Assembly (NCBI RefSeq): GCF_002024165.1
Contig: NZ_MWQN01000001.1
Coordinates: forward strand, 3,823,365 to 3,887,364
Source: Embleya scabrispora
Lineage (GTDB): Bacteria > Actinomycetota > Actinomycetes > Streptomycetales > Streptomycetaceae
Direction of reading: 5' to 3'
DNA length: 64,000 nucleotides
Made by a program: the position numbers and the translations under genes. Positions 1 through 9,039 of this stretch are shown piece after piece; the stretch's first letter is position 1; each line of letters starts with the position of its first letter. The notes under the pieces were generated by a model. The model made no database searches. It was given only the letters and a program-made list of their open reading frames with translations, and was not told the origin of the DNA.

Positions 1-1356
1 CGGATGCGCGAGCGTCCCGTGCGGATGGCCGCGAGCGTGTCCACGATCGTGGTGTCGATCTTCTACCTGATCGCGCAGATGGTCGGCGCGGCCTCGGTCG
101 TCTCGCTCCTGCTCGACGTCAAGAGCGACGCCGCGCAGATCTCGGTCATCGCCGCGGTCGGCGCGCTGATGATCGTGTACGTCACCGTCGGCGGCATGAA
201 GGGCACCTCCTGGGTGCAGATCGTCAAGGCCGGCCTGCTGATGGTGGGCGCGTTCGTGATGTGCGTGTGGGTGCTGGCCAAGTTCGACTTCAACGTGGCG
301 GACCTGCTCGGCACGGCGGCGAGCAAGTCCGGGTCGGGTGAGTCGTTCCTGCAGCCGGGGCTCAAGTACGGCGCCACCGACGGCTGGTCGAAGATCGACC
401 TGATCTCGCTCGGTCTGGCCCTGGTGCTCGGTACGGCGGGCCTGCCGCACATCCTGGTCCGCTTCTACACCGTGCCCAACGCCCGCGTCGCGCGCCGCTC
501 GGTGACCTGGGCGATCGGCATCATCGGGGTGTTCTACCTGATGACCCTGATCCTGGGCTTCGGCGCCGCCGCGCTGATCGGCAGCAAGGAGATCAAGAAG
601 GCCGACCCGAGCGGCAACACCGCCGCGACCCGGCTCGCCGAACACCTCGGCGGCGGCGCGGGCACCACCGGCGGCGCGCTGATGCTGGCCTTCATCGCCG
701 CGGTGGCCTTCGCGACCATCCTGGCCGTGGTGGCCGGGCTCACCCTCGCGTCGTCCTCGTCGTTCGCGCACGACCTGTACGCGAACGTCTTCCGCAAGGG
801 CCGCACCACCGACAAGGACGAGGTCAAGGTCGCGCGGATCTCGGCGCTGGTGATCGGTACGGCCGCGATCGTACTGTCGGTGTTCGCCCGCGAGTTGAAC
901 GTGGCGTTCCTGGTCGCGCTGGCGTTCGCGATCGCCGCCTCGGCGAACCTGCCGGCGATCCTGTTCTCGCTGTTCTGGAAGAACTTCAACACGCGCGGCG
1001 CGGTGTTCGGCATCTACGGCGGCCTGGTCACCTCGGTGCTCGTGGTGCTGTTGTCCCCGATCTGCTGGGGCGGGGCCACCGATACGAAGCCCGCGATCAA
1101 GCAGTTGACGGCCAAGCAGGCGTCCGATTGCGACGTCTCGAAGGACCGCAAGGATGTGGGCAACGCCACGGCGCTGTTCAGCTGTACGACGCCGGCGCCC
1201 ATCCCGCTGGAGAACCCGGGCATCATCTCGATCCCGGTCGGCTTCGCGTGCGCCGCGATCGGCGCGATGTCGGGCCGCCGGCGGCGTACCGACGACGACG
1301 ACCGCAAGTTCGCCGAACTCGAGGTCAGGGCCCTGACCGGAGCCGGCGCGCACTGA
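1..1356 (+). CDS. Sodium:solute symporter, ActP/acetate type (5' truncated by window edge)
   Basis: The reading frame is open at base 1, so this is the C-terminal 450 or so residues of a membrane carrier; family members usually have about 530-550. Many hydrophobic segments are visible, and the stretch around residues 155-200 (TVPNARVARRSVTWA followed by GFGAAALIG) is typical of the ActP/MctC branch of the SSS family, which imports acetate, pyruvate or other short monocarboxylates with sodium or protons. A cytoplasmic tail rich in Arg and Asp ends the protein. The substrate is inferred from family resemblance only. The next gene is convergent. Confidence 0.85.
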   Translation, partial: RMRERPVRMAASVSTIVVSIFYLIAQMVGAASVVSLLLDVKSDAAQISVIAAVGALMIVYVTVGGMKGTSWVQIVKAGLLMVGAFVMCVWVLAKFDFNVADLLGTAASKSGSGESFLQPGLKYGATDGWSKIDLISLGLALVLGTAGLPHILVRFYTVPNARVARRSVTWAIGIIGVFYLMTLILGFGAAALIGSKEIKKADPSGNTAATRLAEHLGGGAGTTGGALMLAFIAAVAFATILAVVAGLTLASSSSFAHDLYANVFRKGRTTDKDEVKVARISALVIGTAAIVLSVFARELNVAFLVALAFAIAASANLPAILFSLFWKNFNTRGAVFGIYGGLVTSVLVVLLSPICWGGATDTKPAIKQLTAKQASDCDVSKDRKDVGNATALFSCTTPAPIPLENPGIISIPVGFACAAIGAMSGRRRRTDDDDRKFAELEVRALTGAGAH

Positions 1357-1419
1357 GCGCGCACCGCCACGGTCTCGGACTCCGGTCCCGGCGGCTCGCG
1401 CCCGGGTCCGGGATCGTGG

Positions 1420-1974
1420 CTATGCGTTGCGGCTGGGGTGGCCGAAGCGGCCCTTGTAGAACAGCAGCGGCGCGCACTCCACGCGGGGCGCGTCGAGGGC
1501 CTGGACCCGGCCGATCACGATCTCGTGGTCGCCGCCGTCCACGACGCTCTCCAGCGTGCAGTCGACCCAGGCCAGTACATCGTCCAGCCTCGGCGATCCG
1601 GTCGGCGTCGGGGCGTGGGAGACGCCGGCGAACTTGTCGGCGCCGCTGACCGCGAAGGCGCGGCACAGGGCTTCCTGGTCCTCGGCGAGGACGTTGACGC
1701 AGAAGCGGCCGCCCGGGCGGATGCGCGGCCAGGTGGTGGAGGTCTTGGCGACGAAGAAGGTGACCAACGGCGGGTCGAGCGAGAGCGAGGCGAAGGACTG
1801 ACACGCGAAGCCCACCGGGGTGTCGCCGTCGAGCGCGGTGATCACCGTCACGCCGCTGGCGAAGTGGCCGAGGACGTGTCGGAACGTGGCGGCCTCGACG
1901 ATGCCGTCGCCCTCGGGCAGGGCGATCGCGGCGGGATCCGCCGGCTTCGTGCTCGCTGCGTCGATCTTGCCCAT
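1420..1974 (-). CDS. Flavin reductase-domain protein, HsaB-like
   Basis: A 184-residue member of the flavin reductase (FMN-binding split barrel) family. The signature VGFACQSFASLSLDPPLV (residues about 53-70), RFCVNVL and DGGDHEIVIG are typical of the NAD(P)H:flavin reductases that feed reduced flavin to two-component monooxygenases. It most resembles HsaB, the partner of the HsaA steroid 3-HSA hydroxylase, but no HsaA-type oxygenase is in the window, so the partner is unknown. GAGGAAG precedes the ATG at a good distance. A copy of the island-wide operator palindrome lies about 100 bases upstream, placing it in the same putative regulon. Confidence 0.85.
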   Translation of the reverse strand: MGKIDAASTKPADPAAIALPEGDGIVEAATFRHVLGHFASGVTVITALDGDTPVGFACQSFASLSLDPPLVTFFVAKTSTTWPRIRPGGRFCVNVLAEDQEALCRAFAVSGADKFAGVSHAPTPTGSPRLDDVLAWVDCTLESVVDGGDHEIVIGRVQALDAPRVECAPLLFYKGRFGHPSRNA

Positions 1975-2012
1975 GATGGACTTCCTCGCAGGTGTCTAGG
2001 GGCGTCGGGTCT

Positions 2013-2027
2013 GTGACGCTACGTCAC
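2013..2027. promoter_or_regulatory. GTGACG-CTA-CGTCAC palindrome, operator-like
   Basis: A perfect inverted repeat of 6-bp arms with a 3-bp spacer, 39 bases upstream of the flavin reductase start. It shares the TGACGNNNCGTCA core of the nine operator copies elsewhere but lacks the outer C/G pair. It could be a second, weaker site for the same regulator or the site of another factor. Confidence 0.45.
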
Positions 2028-2073
2028 CCGATTTCCTTGCGTCAATCAAAGGAGAGGGGGTCCTTCGTCACAT

Positions 2074-2088
2074 CTGACGACTCGTCAG
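2074..2088. promoter_or_regulatory. Operator copy A (CTGACGACTCGTCAG)
   Basis: Perfect 7-bp inverted repeat about a single central base, about 100 bases upstream of the flavin reductase gene. It is one of nine copies of the same 15-bp motif found before transcription units of the catabolic island. Size and symmetry suit a TetR-family dimer. Confidence 0.7.
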
Positions 2089-2163
2089 TTGCCTTGTGGC
2101 GCAAGGCACATCCGCCCGTCGGCGGGCCGTGGTGGGGGTCCTCGGCCGGCCGTCGGCGTGCGA

Positions 2164-3027
2164 TTACCAGCCGTAGTACTCCGGCTTGCGGCGCTCCATC
2201 AGCGACGCGACTCCCTCGTTGGCGTCGCGGGAGGTCATGTTCGCCTCGACGATGCGGGCCTCCTCGTCGAAGGCCGTCGTGCGGTCGCTTTCGAGGGAGC
2301 GGTTCACCAGGTGCTTGGTGAACGCGTACGCCCGGGTGGGGCCCGTGGCCAGGCGCTCGGCCCACTCGCGGGCGGTGGCGTCGAGTTCGTCGGCGGGGAC
2401 GACCTTGTTCACGACGCCGATTCGGAGCGCCTCGGCGGCGGGGAGGTCGTCGCCGAAGAACATGAGTTCCTTGGCCTTCTGCGGGCCGACGAGGCGGGGG
2501 AGGAGGTAGGCGCTGCCGCCGTCCGGGACCAGGCCGCGGCGGGTGAAGATCTGGATGAAGCGGGCCGAGTCGGCGGCGATCACGAGGTCGCAGGCGAGGG
2601 CGAGGCTCATGCCGTAGCCGGCGGTGGTGCCGTTGACTGCTGCGAGCACGGGCTTTTCGCAGTCCAGGATCGCGGTGGTCAGGCGTTGGACGCCGGTCTT
2701 CATCATGCGGGTGGCGTAGCCGGTGGGGCGGGCGGGGGGTTGGGGGGTGTCGTCGGCCGCGTTCGTGTCCGCGTCTTTGGTGGCGGCCAGGAGGGACTTG
2801 GTGCCGGGGCTGCTGCGGAGGTCCATGCCGGTACAGAAGTGCTTTTGGCCTGCGGCCGTGAGGATGACGGCTCGGATCTGTTCGGTTGCGGAGGCCTCTG
2901 CCAGGAGCTCGATCAGGAGTTCGCGTTGGGACCAGGTGAGGGAGTTGCTGGCCGCGGGGCGGTTGAGGGTGAGGGTCAGGACGCCGGCGTGCACGCTGTG
3001 CAGCAGGTCTTGGTCGGGGGTGGTCAT
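2164..3027 (-). CDS. Enoyl-CoA hydratase/isomerase family protein
   Basis: A 287-residue crotonase-fold protein. HFCTGMDLR (oxyanion-hole segment) and NGTTAGYGMSLALACDLVIA (second oxyanion segment) are both present, so a CoA-thioester active site is expected. An insertion of about 25 residues rich in Asp, Ala and Pro follows the first motif. AGGAG lies before the ATG. It follows the repeat array on the same strand as the NDP-forming acyl-CoA synthetase and has no operator copy of its own nearby, so it may be read from the synthetase promoter. The family includes hydratases, isomerases and C-C hydrolases; the exact reaction cannot be read here. Confidence 0.85.
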   Translation of the reverse strand: MTTPDQDLLHSVHAGVLTLTLNRPAASNSLTWSQRELLIELLAEASATEQIRAVILTAAGQKHFCTGMDLRSSPGTKSLLAATKDADTNAADDTPQPPARPTGYATRMMKTGVQRLTTAILDCEKPVLAAVNGTTAGYGMSLALACDLVIAADSARFIQIFTRRGLVPDGGSAYLLPRLVGPQKAKELMFFGDDLPAAEALRIGVVNKVVPADELDATAREWAERLATGPTRAYAFTKHLVNRSLESDRTTAFDEEARIVEANMTSRDANEGVASLMERRKPEYYGW

Positions 3028-3053
3028 CGTGGCTCCTGTGTGTGGTTGGTCGT

Positions 3054-3541
3054 CCTCAAGCGCCGGACGGGCTGGTGTTGGGTTGGCCTCAAGCGCCGGC
3101 CGGGCTGGGAGGGTTTGTGTCCGACGTTGGGCGGTGCTCTGGTTGGGTTGGCCTCAAACGCCGGCCGGGCTGAGTGGCCTCAAGCGCCGGCCGGGCTGGA
3201 AGGTTTGTGTCTGACGTCGGGTGTTGGTCTGGTTGGGTTGGCCTCAAGCGCCGGCCGGGCTGGGAGGGATTGTGTCCGACGTCGGGTGTTGGTCTGGCTG
3301 GGTTGGCCTCAAGCGCCGGCCGGGCTGGAAGGTTTGCGTCTGACGTCGGGTGTTGGTCTGGTTGCGGTGGCCTCAAGCGCCGGCCGGGCTGAGTGGCCTC
3401 AAGCGCCGGCCGGGCTGGAGGGTTCTGGTCTGGCGTCGGGTGGCGGTTTGGTTGCGGTGGCTTCAAGCGCCGGCCGGGCTGGGTGGGTTGTGTGGCGTCG
3501 AGTGTTGGTTTGGGTGGTGGTCTCAAGTGCCGGCTGGGGTG
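3054..3541. repeat. Array of ten 21-bp GC-rich repeats, about 65-bp period
   Basis: Ten copies of CCTCAAGCGCCGGCCGGGCTG-like sequence start at about 3054, 3087, 3152, 3178, 3242, 3307, 3371, 3397, 3461 and 3521 (the last degenerate). Starts are mostly 64-65 bases apart, with shorter steps of 26 or 33, and the DNA between copies is also similar (G/T-rich, containing GACGTCGGGTGTTGGT). The whole 3028-3707 stretch has no credible gene; open frames through it are artefacts of the repeat. The core resembles a hairpin half common between streptomycete genes. It is not a CRISPR array because the spacers are not unique. Confidence 0.85.
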
Positions 3542-3647
3542 TTTGGCTCGGTCGGTGTTTGAGGGGCGTGGCTGTGGTTGGGTGGTTGCTTGGGGTGCCT
3601 GGCCGTTCGGGTTTGCTTGGCCCTCTCGGTTTCGTCCGGCTCGCCCC

Positions 3648-3684
3648 CGAAGCCGACCGGGGCTGTCTGGCGCGGTCGGCTTCG
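3648..3684 (-). terminator. Hairpin after the NDP-forming acyl-CoA synthetase gene
   Basis: A perfect 12-bp inverted repeat (CGAAGCCGACCG and its complement) with a 13-base loop, just beyond the stop codon of the synthetase gene. There is no clear U-tract, as is usual in this group. Confidence 0.6.
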
Positions 3685-3707
3685 TTCGGGTGGCTTCGGC
3701 CGCGGGG

Positions 3708-5906
3708 CTATTTCGCCACTGCTAGGGCGTCCAAGGCGACTGTGCCGCCGCCCCTTGGCATGACCATCAACGGGTTGATGTCCAACTCGGCTATCTCGTC
3801 GCCTAGTTCCAACGCCATGCGTTGTACTCGCATGACCACGTCGACGAGGGCGTCCAGGTCGGCCGGGGGTTGGCCTCGGAGGCCCTGGAGGCATTTGAGG
3901 CCGCGGAGTTCGCCGAGCATGCGCTTGACCTCGTAGGCGCCGAACGGCGGGACGCCGATGGCGATGTCGTCGAAGACCTCGACGAAGATGCCGCCGAGGC
4001 CGACCGAGACCGTCGGGCCGAACAGGTCGTCGTGGGAGATGCCCACCACCATTTCCACGCCGCGGTCCACCTGTTGGCAGACCAACACGCCCTCCAGGCG
4101 TCCCGCGCCCGCCTCCTTGGCCGCGTCGGTGATCTCGCGGTACGCGTCCCGCACCTGGCTCGCCGAGCGCAGGCCCAGTTTGACCAGGCCCAGGTCGCTC
4201 TTGTGCGGCAGTTGCGGGCCGCACGCCTTCATCACCACCGGGTAGCCGATCAGCCCCGCCGCCCGCACCGCCGCCGCGGCCGAGGTGACCAGTTGCTCGC
4301 GCGGCACCCGGATCCCGTACGTGCGCAGCAGTTGCTTCGCCGAGTGCTCCGACAGCGGCTTGCCCGAGGACAGCAGCCGCTTCGCCTTCGCCGCTGCGGG
4401 CGAGGCGGTGCGCGGCACGTCCTCGAACGGGGACGAGTACTGGGTGCGGAAGCGGTGGTAGTCGAAGTAGGCCCGCAGCGCCCGGACGCAGTTGCCGAAG
4501 GTGCGGAAGACCACGACCCTGTTCGACTTGAGGAGTATCTCGCGGTAGGCGTCCTCGTCGCCCACCGGCGAACCCCACACCACGCAGACCACCTTGTCGG
4601 TCGCCTCCGCCGCGTCCACCAGGTCCTGCGCGAGCCGGTCGCTCATCGGCGGGAACGCGCCGGTGATCGGACAGACCAGCACGCCGATCGCCGGGTCGGC
4701 CAAAATCGTGTCGATGATCTTCCGGCCGCGCTCGTCGCCCGCCGGATGCCCGCCGTTGTCCACGGGGTTGGACACGGTCAGATACGGCGGGATCCACTCG
4801 TGCAGCTTCTCCTGCGTGGCCCGCTCCAACTGCGGTACGGACAGGCCCTCGGCGGCGGCGAGGTCGGCCATGTGCGCGCCGGTGCCGCCGGAGATCGAGT
4901 ACACGCACACCCCCTGCGCGAGCGGGGTGCGGGTACGCGCGAACAACTGCGACGTGTCGATGAGTTCGTCGAGGCCGTCGACCCGGGTGACCCCGTACTG
5001 GCGGAACACCGCCGAAGCGGTGCGGTCGCCGCCGGTCAGCTTGCCGGTGTGCGACTGGGCCATGCGCGCGCCGGTCTCGGTTCGGCCGACCTTGACCACC
5101 ACCACCGGTACACCCTGCCGCGCCGCGTGGTCGGCCGCCAGCGCGAAGGTGCGCCCGTCCTTGAACCCCTCGACGTAGGCGGCGATCACCCCGACCTCCT
5201 CCTGGTCGGCGAAATGCCGCACGAAGTCCGCGATCTCCAGGTCGGCCTCGTTGCCCACCGGCGCCCAGTGCGAGACCCGAATCCCGATCTCCTGCGCCGC
5301 GAAGACCGGTCGACCCTGGTGCCCGCTCTGGGTGATCAGCGCGATCGCGGGACCGTCGAGGTCGGTGCGGAACTCCTCGAACGCGTTCAGGTTCGTGTTC
5401 GGCCCGAGCAGCCGCAGCGAACCGCCCGAGGTGAGTTGGGCCAGCCGGGCCTGGGCCTCGGCCCCGGCGTTGCCCGCCTCGGCGAAGCCGGCCGCGAATA
5501 CGACCGCGAAACCCACGCCGGCGCCCGCCAGTTGCTCCAGCACCTCGGCCGGGTCGCCGACCAGGACGACCGCGAGGTCGACCGGTTCGGGCACCGCCGA
5601 GATGTCCGCGTGGCACGGCCGGCCGGCGATGCGTTCGTGCTTGGGGTTGACCGGGAACAACCGAGCGCCGACCCGCTCGGCCCACGCGATCAGCTGTGCG
5701 GTGATCCGCGCGCCGGGTCGGCCCTCGGTGTCCGAGGCCCCGATCACCGCCACCGTGCGAGGTCGGAAGAAGCGGTCCAGGTCGGCGGGGCGGAGCGCGA
5801 GTGGTCGGCCGGTCACGTCGAGTTCGGCCGACGGATCCGCGTTCGCGGTGACGCTGGTTCGAGTGTGCCCCGGGAAGTGGTGTCCTCTGCTGTCGTGAAG
5901 CATCAT
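3708..5906 (-). CDS. NDP-forming acyl-CoA synthetase (acetate--CoA ligase family)
   Basis: A 732-residue single-chain protein. An N-terminal CoA-binding Rossmann domain (RTVAVIGASDTEGRPG near residue 50) and succinyl-CoA-ligase-like domains (ALITQSGHQGRPVF near 190; QSHTGKLTG near 280) are followed by a C-terminal ATP-grasp domain (GYPVVMKACGPQLPHKSD near 560). Enzymes of this family make an acyl-CoA from acid, CoA and ATP with release of ADP and phosphate; related proteins also act as acyltransferases. AAGGGA precedes the first ATG. Operator copy B lies 72 bases upstream. The likely role is activation of a carboxylate in the catabolic island; the substrate is unknown. Confidence 0.88.
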   Translation of the reverse strand: MMLHDSRGHHFPGHTRTSVTANADPSAELDVTGRPLALRPADLDRFFRPRTVAVIGASDTEGRPGARITAQLIAWAERVGARLFPVNPKHERIAGRPCHADISAVPEPVDLAVVLVGDPAEVLEQLAGAGVGFAVVFAAGFAEAGNAGAEAQARLAQLTSGGSLRLLGPNTNLNAFEEFRTDLDGPAIALITQSGHQGRPVFAAQEIGIRVSHWAPVGNEADLEIADFVRHFADQEEVGVIAAYVEGFKDGRTFALAADHAARQGVPVVVVKVGRTETGARMAQSHTGKLTGGDRTASAVFRQYGVTRVDGLDELIDTSQLFARTRTPLAQGVCVYSISGGTGAHMADLAAAEGLSVPQLERATQEKLHEWIPPYLTVSNPVDNGGHPAGDERGRKIIDTILADPAIGVLVCPITGAFPPMSDRLAQDLVDAAEATDKVVCVVWGSPVGDEDAYREILLKSNRVVVFRTFGNCVRALRAYFDYHRFRTQYSSPFEDVPRTASPAAAKAKRLLSSGKPLSEHSAKQLLRTYGIRVPREQLVTSAAAAVRAAGLIGYPVVMKACGPQLPHKSDLGLVKLGLRSASQVRDAYREITDAAKEAGAGRLEGVLVCQQVDRGVEMVVGISHDDLFGPTVSVGLGGIFVEVFDDIAIGVPPFGAYEVKRMLGELRGLKCLQGLRGQPPADLDALVDVVMRVQRMALELGDEIAELDINPLMVMPRGGGTVALDALAVAK

Positions 5907-5977
5907 CGCGCCCGTCCCTTTTTCGATCTTTCGTCGCCGCCAGATCCGATCGAAGCCCGATCGAGGCCGGAATCGAG

Positions 5978-5992
5978 CTGACGGTTAGTCAG
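5978..5992. promoter_or_regulatory. Operator copy B (CTGACGGTTAGTCAG)
   Basis: 15-bp palindrome with 5-bp perfect arms, 72 bases before the start of the NDP-forming synthetase gene. It matches the island consensus except in the right half, where A replaces C. Confidence 0.65.
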
Positions 5993-6124
5993 TTAGCTTG
6001 CTGATGGGACGTCAGGGCTGTCCACTGTCTCACCGGCCCGGTCCCGACGCATCTGTCCGATCACCTGGACATTTGCTGACTTGGTCAAACATGTTGCGGA
6101 TATCTGCTGGTCATCGCGCGGTTA

Positions 6125-7642
6125 CTAAACGTCCCCGAAGGACTTTTCCTGCTGGGTCAGGGATCTGCGGTCCACTTTGTCCATGCCGGTCAACGGCAGC
6201 GCCGGCACGATGCGGATCGCCTCGGGGAGCTTGTGGGCGGACAGCCGGGTGGCCGCGAATGCGCGCAACGCGGCCAGTGACGGCTCGGATGCGGCACGTG
6301 ACACCACGACCGCGACCCCTATCTCGCCCATCACCCGACTGGGTCGCGGGATCACCGCGACCGAGGCCACATCGGGATGGTCGAGCAGGACCGCCTCCAC
6401 CTCCTGCGGATACACGTTGTATCCGCCGCGGATGTACATCTCCGTCATCCGCCCGGTGATCCGCAGGCAGCCGGCCTCGTCGATCCGGCCGAGGTCGCCG
6501 GTACGCAGCCTGCCCTCCGCATCGAGAGCCGCGGCGCTCGCCGCGGGGTCGCGCCAGTAGCCCGCCATCACGGCGGGCGATCGCAGGCAGATCTGCCCCT
6601 CCTCGCCCGCCGGTCGGATCGCGCCGGTCTTCGGGTCGCGGATGTCCACCTCGGTGCCCGGTCGGGGGCGGCCGACCGTGTACAGCGCCTCGGAGTCGGG
6701 GGCGTCGAACGCGGTCAGCGTGCCCAGCCCCCCGGATTCGGTGGAGGAGTAGCGAATCGAGTAGCCCGCCCCGAATCGGGTCCGGGCCTCGTGCACGAGG
6801 GGGGCGGGGGACGGCCCGCCTCCGACGATCAGACCGCGCACGTGGGCGAGGTCGTAGCGCTCGAACTCCGGGCGGCCGAGCAGGAGGGAGACCTGCGCGG
6901 CGACGCCGCCGAGGTAGGGGATGCGCTCGCGCGCCACCACGCGCAACGCGTCCTGGGCCCGCCAGCGGCCGAGGATGTGCAGGGTCGCGCCGGACTTGAG
7001 GTAGCCGGCCAGCTTGGTCATGAAGCCGACGTGCGGCAGGCCGGTGGCGACCAGTTGCGGGCCGCCTTCGCCCCAGCGGTCGCCGGTGTCCATCGCGGTG
7101 ATCGCGGCGATCTGCCGGGAGGTGAACAGGGCGCCCTTCGGAGTGCCCGTGGTGCCCGAGGTGAATACGACCGTCTCGGGCAGGTCCGGGTCCTGATCCC
7201 CCGTCACCGGCGGCGCGGGCGGGATCGCGTCGAGCCGCAACTCGGCCCAGACGTTCGCCGCGTCGGCGGCCGGTACGCAGCGCACGACCTCGGGGCCGGC
7301 CGGGATGCCGTCGAGCAGGTCCTCCCCGGCGAGCACCAGGTCCGGCGCGGCGCGCTCCAGGATCGCGGCGCGTTCGGTGGGGGTGTAGCGCGGCCCCACC
7401 CCGGTGGTGATCGCGCCGAGTCGGGCCAGGGCGGTGTAGGCGATCACGTACTCGAGCCCGGACGGGAGCACGAGGGCGACCAGATGCCCGGCCCGCACAC
7501 CGCGTGCGGCCAGGCCCGACGCGACCTGATCGGTGACCGCGTCCAGGCCGCCGTAGGTGAACCCGCTTCCGCCGTGCACGAGGGCCCGCCGCTCGGGAAA
7601 GCGTCGGGCGGCCTCACGAAGCACCTGGGCGAGAACGGTCAC
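6125..7642 (-). CDS. AMP-forming acyl-CoA ligase (FadD-like)
   Basis: A 505-residue adenylate-forming enzyme. The P-loop-like motif VFTSGTTGTPKGALFTS (about residue 170), RYSSTESGG, the TGDLGRIDE hinge and the C-terminal K of TGMDKVDRRSL are present, so activation of a carboxylic acid to its CoA thioester through an acyl-adenylate is expected. I chose the GTG at 7642 because AAGGGA lies nine bases before it and the family homology begins there; an upstream ATG would add about 20 unrelated residues. It is divergent from an acyl-CoA dehydrogenase gene with operator copy C between them. The substrate is unknown; it is distinct from the FadD3 homologue at 21674. Confidence 0.88.
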   Translation of the reverse strand: MTVLAQVLREAARRFPERRALVHGGSGFTYGGLDAVTDQVASGLAARGVRAGHLVALVLPSGLEYVIAYTALARLGAITTGVGPRYTPTERAAILERAAPDLVLAGEDLLDGIPAGPEVVRCVPAADAANVWAELRLDAIPPAPPVTGDQDPDLPETVVFTSGTTGTPKGALFTSRQIAAITAMDTGDRWGEGGPQLVATGLPHVGFMTKLAGYLKSGATLHILGRWRAQDALRVVARERIPYLGGVAAQVSLLLGRPEFERYDLAHVRGLIVGGGPSPAPLVHEARTRFGAGYSIRYSSTESGGLGTLTAFDAPDSEALYTVGRPRPGTEVDIRDPKTGAIRPAGEEGQICLRSPAVMAGYWRDPAASAAALDAEGRLRTGDLGRIDEAGCLRITGRMTEMYIRGGYNVYPQEVEAVLLDHPDVASVAVIPRPSRVMGEIGVAVVVSRAASEPSLAALRAFAATRLSAHKLPEAIRIVPALPLTGMDKVDRRSLTQQEKSFGDV

Positions 7643-7763
7643 AACGGGTCCCTTCGGCCTGCGCGCGAAGTATCGGCGTGGGGGGTGGTGTATGCCACAC
7701 AACACGACACGCCCGGGGTAAGGCGACGTTTCAGAGGTGTGACGAAAGCAATGTTCTAAACGT

Positions 7764-7778
7764 ATGACGGTGTGTCAG
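7764..7778. promoter_or_regulatory. Operator copy C (ATGACGGTGTGTCAG)
   Basis: A degenerate copy of the 15-bp motif in the divergent promoter between the acyl-CoA ligase (start 7642) and the acyl-CoA dehydrogenase (start 7885). One regulator bound here could control both directions. Confidence 0.6.
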
Positions 7779-7884
7779 ATACTGGTGCTCGCGGGCTGCC
7801 GGATCGTCAATGGGGCCGACCGGAACTCGGGCCGGGCGACCGATCCGGACCCCGCGCGACATGAGTGTCAAGGAGTTGCGCCAC

Positions 7885-9021
7885 GTGGACGTCGAGTTCA
7901 GCGACGAGCAGCAGGAGATTCGCAAAGCGCTACGGGACGTGTTCGATCGGCACAGCGATTCGCCCGCCGTCCGGGCGGTGATGGCCACCGAGACCGGCTA
8001 CGACGCCGAGGTGTGGCGACGCGTGTGCGAGCAGACCGGGTTGGCCGGTCTCGCGATTCCGGAGCAGTACGGCGGGGTCGGGTTCGGCTTCACCGAGTTG
8101 GTGGTGGCGCTGGAGGAGATGGGCCGCGCGCTCTTCCCCTCGCCGTTCCTGGCGTCGTCGGTGCTGACCGCGTACGCGCTCGTGCACGCGGGCGACGAGG
8201 CGGCGCGGGCCGAGTACCTGCCGGGGCTGGCCGCCGGTGAGACGCTGGGCGCGCTCGCGCTGGCCGAGCCGGGGCGGCGGGACGTGCGCGCGGTGGAGAT
8301 GGCGGCGCGGGCCGACGGTGACGGCGACGGGTGGCGCCTGGACGGCGTCAAGACGCACGTGATCGACGGCTTGATCGCGGATCTGATCGTGGTGGGGGCG
8401 CGGGTCGATGGCGACTTGGCGCTGTTCGCGGTGGATGGGAACGCCGACGGGCTGACGCGGACGGCGCTGCCGACGCTGGACCAGACGCGCAAGCAGGCTC
8501 GGTTGACCTTCGCGGACACGCCCGCCCGGCTGTTGGGCGAGGTCGGCGCGGACGCGGCCCTGGAGCGGGTGCTGGCGCTGGCCGAGATCGCGGTGGCGGC
8601 GGAGGCGGTCGGCGGGGCGGCGCGGTGCCTGGAGGCGACCGTGGAGTACACGAAGGGGCGGGTGCAGTTCGGCCGGCCGATCGGGTCGTTCCAGGCGATC
8701 AAGCACCGCTGCGCGGATCTGTACGTCGAGGTCGAGACGGCGCGCTCGGCGCTGTACTACGCGGCGTGGGCGGCCGCGGAGGCGGAGGCGTCGGGGCTTG
8801 GCTCGCCGGGTGAGCTGGCGGTGATGGCGCCGTTGGCGATGACGACGGCGACCGCGGCGTACCGGCATGTCGCCGAGGAGATGATCCAGTTGCACGGGGG
8901 CGTCGGGTTCACGTGGGAGTACGACTGCCACCTGTACCTGAAGCGGGCGATCACCTCGGCGCACTTGCTCGGGGAGCGCGGGTTGCAGCGTGAGCGGATC
9001 GCCGCGCTCGCGGGGATCTAG
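7885..9021 (+). CDS. Acyl-CoA dehydrogenase family protein
   Basis: About 378 residues with the ACAD layout: N-terminal helical domain (FSDEQQEIRKALRDVFDRH), a middle beta domain, and a C-terminal helical domain with TKGRVQFGRPIGSFQAIKHRCADL and QLHGGVGFTWEYDCHLYLKRA. The last motif is the usual FAD/substrate segment. I chose GTG 7885 because AAGGAG (7870-7875) is nine bases upstream; in-frame ATGs at 7810 and 7861 add non-homologous residues. FAD-dependent alpha,beta-dehydrogenation of an acyl-CoA is expected. Steroid-type ACADs often act as alpha2beta2 heteromers, so this chain may need a partner such as one of those at 18454 or 19610. Confidence 0.87.
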   Translation: MDVEFSDEQQEIRKALRDVFDRHSDSPAVRAVMATETGYDAEVWRRVCEQTGLAGLAIPEQYGGVGFGFTELVVALEEMGRALFPSPFLASSVLTAYALVHAGDEAARAEYLPGLAAGETLGALALAEPGRRDVRAVEMAARADGDGDGWRLDGVKTHVIDGLIADLIVVGARVDGDLALFAVDGNADGLTRTALPTLDQTRKQARLTFADTPARLLGEVGADAALERVLALAEIAVAAEAVGGAARCLEATVEYTKGRVQFGRPIGSFQAIKHRCADLYVEVETARSALYYAAWAAAEAEASGLGSPGELAVMAPLAMTTATAAYRHVAEEMIQLHGGVGFTWEYDCHLYLKRAITSAHLLGERGLQRERIAALAGI

Positions 9022-9039
9022 CCGAGGTCGGCTCGCCGT

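Noticed and set aside
3054-3541. CRISPR-like array of 21-bp repeats with regular spacing
   Set aside because: The spacers are similar to one another, the repeat matches intergenic streptomycete sequence, and no cas genes are present.
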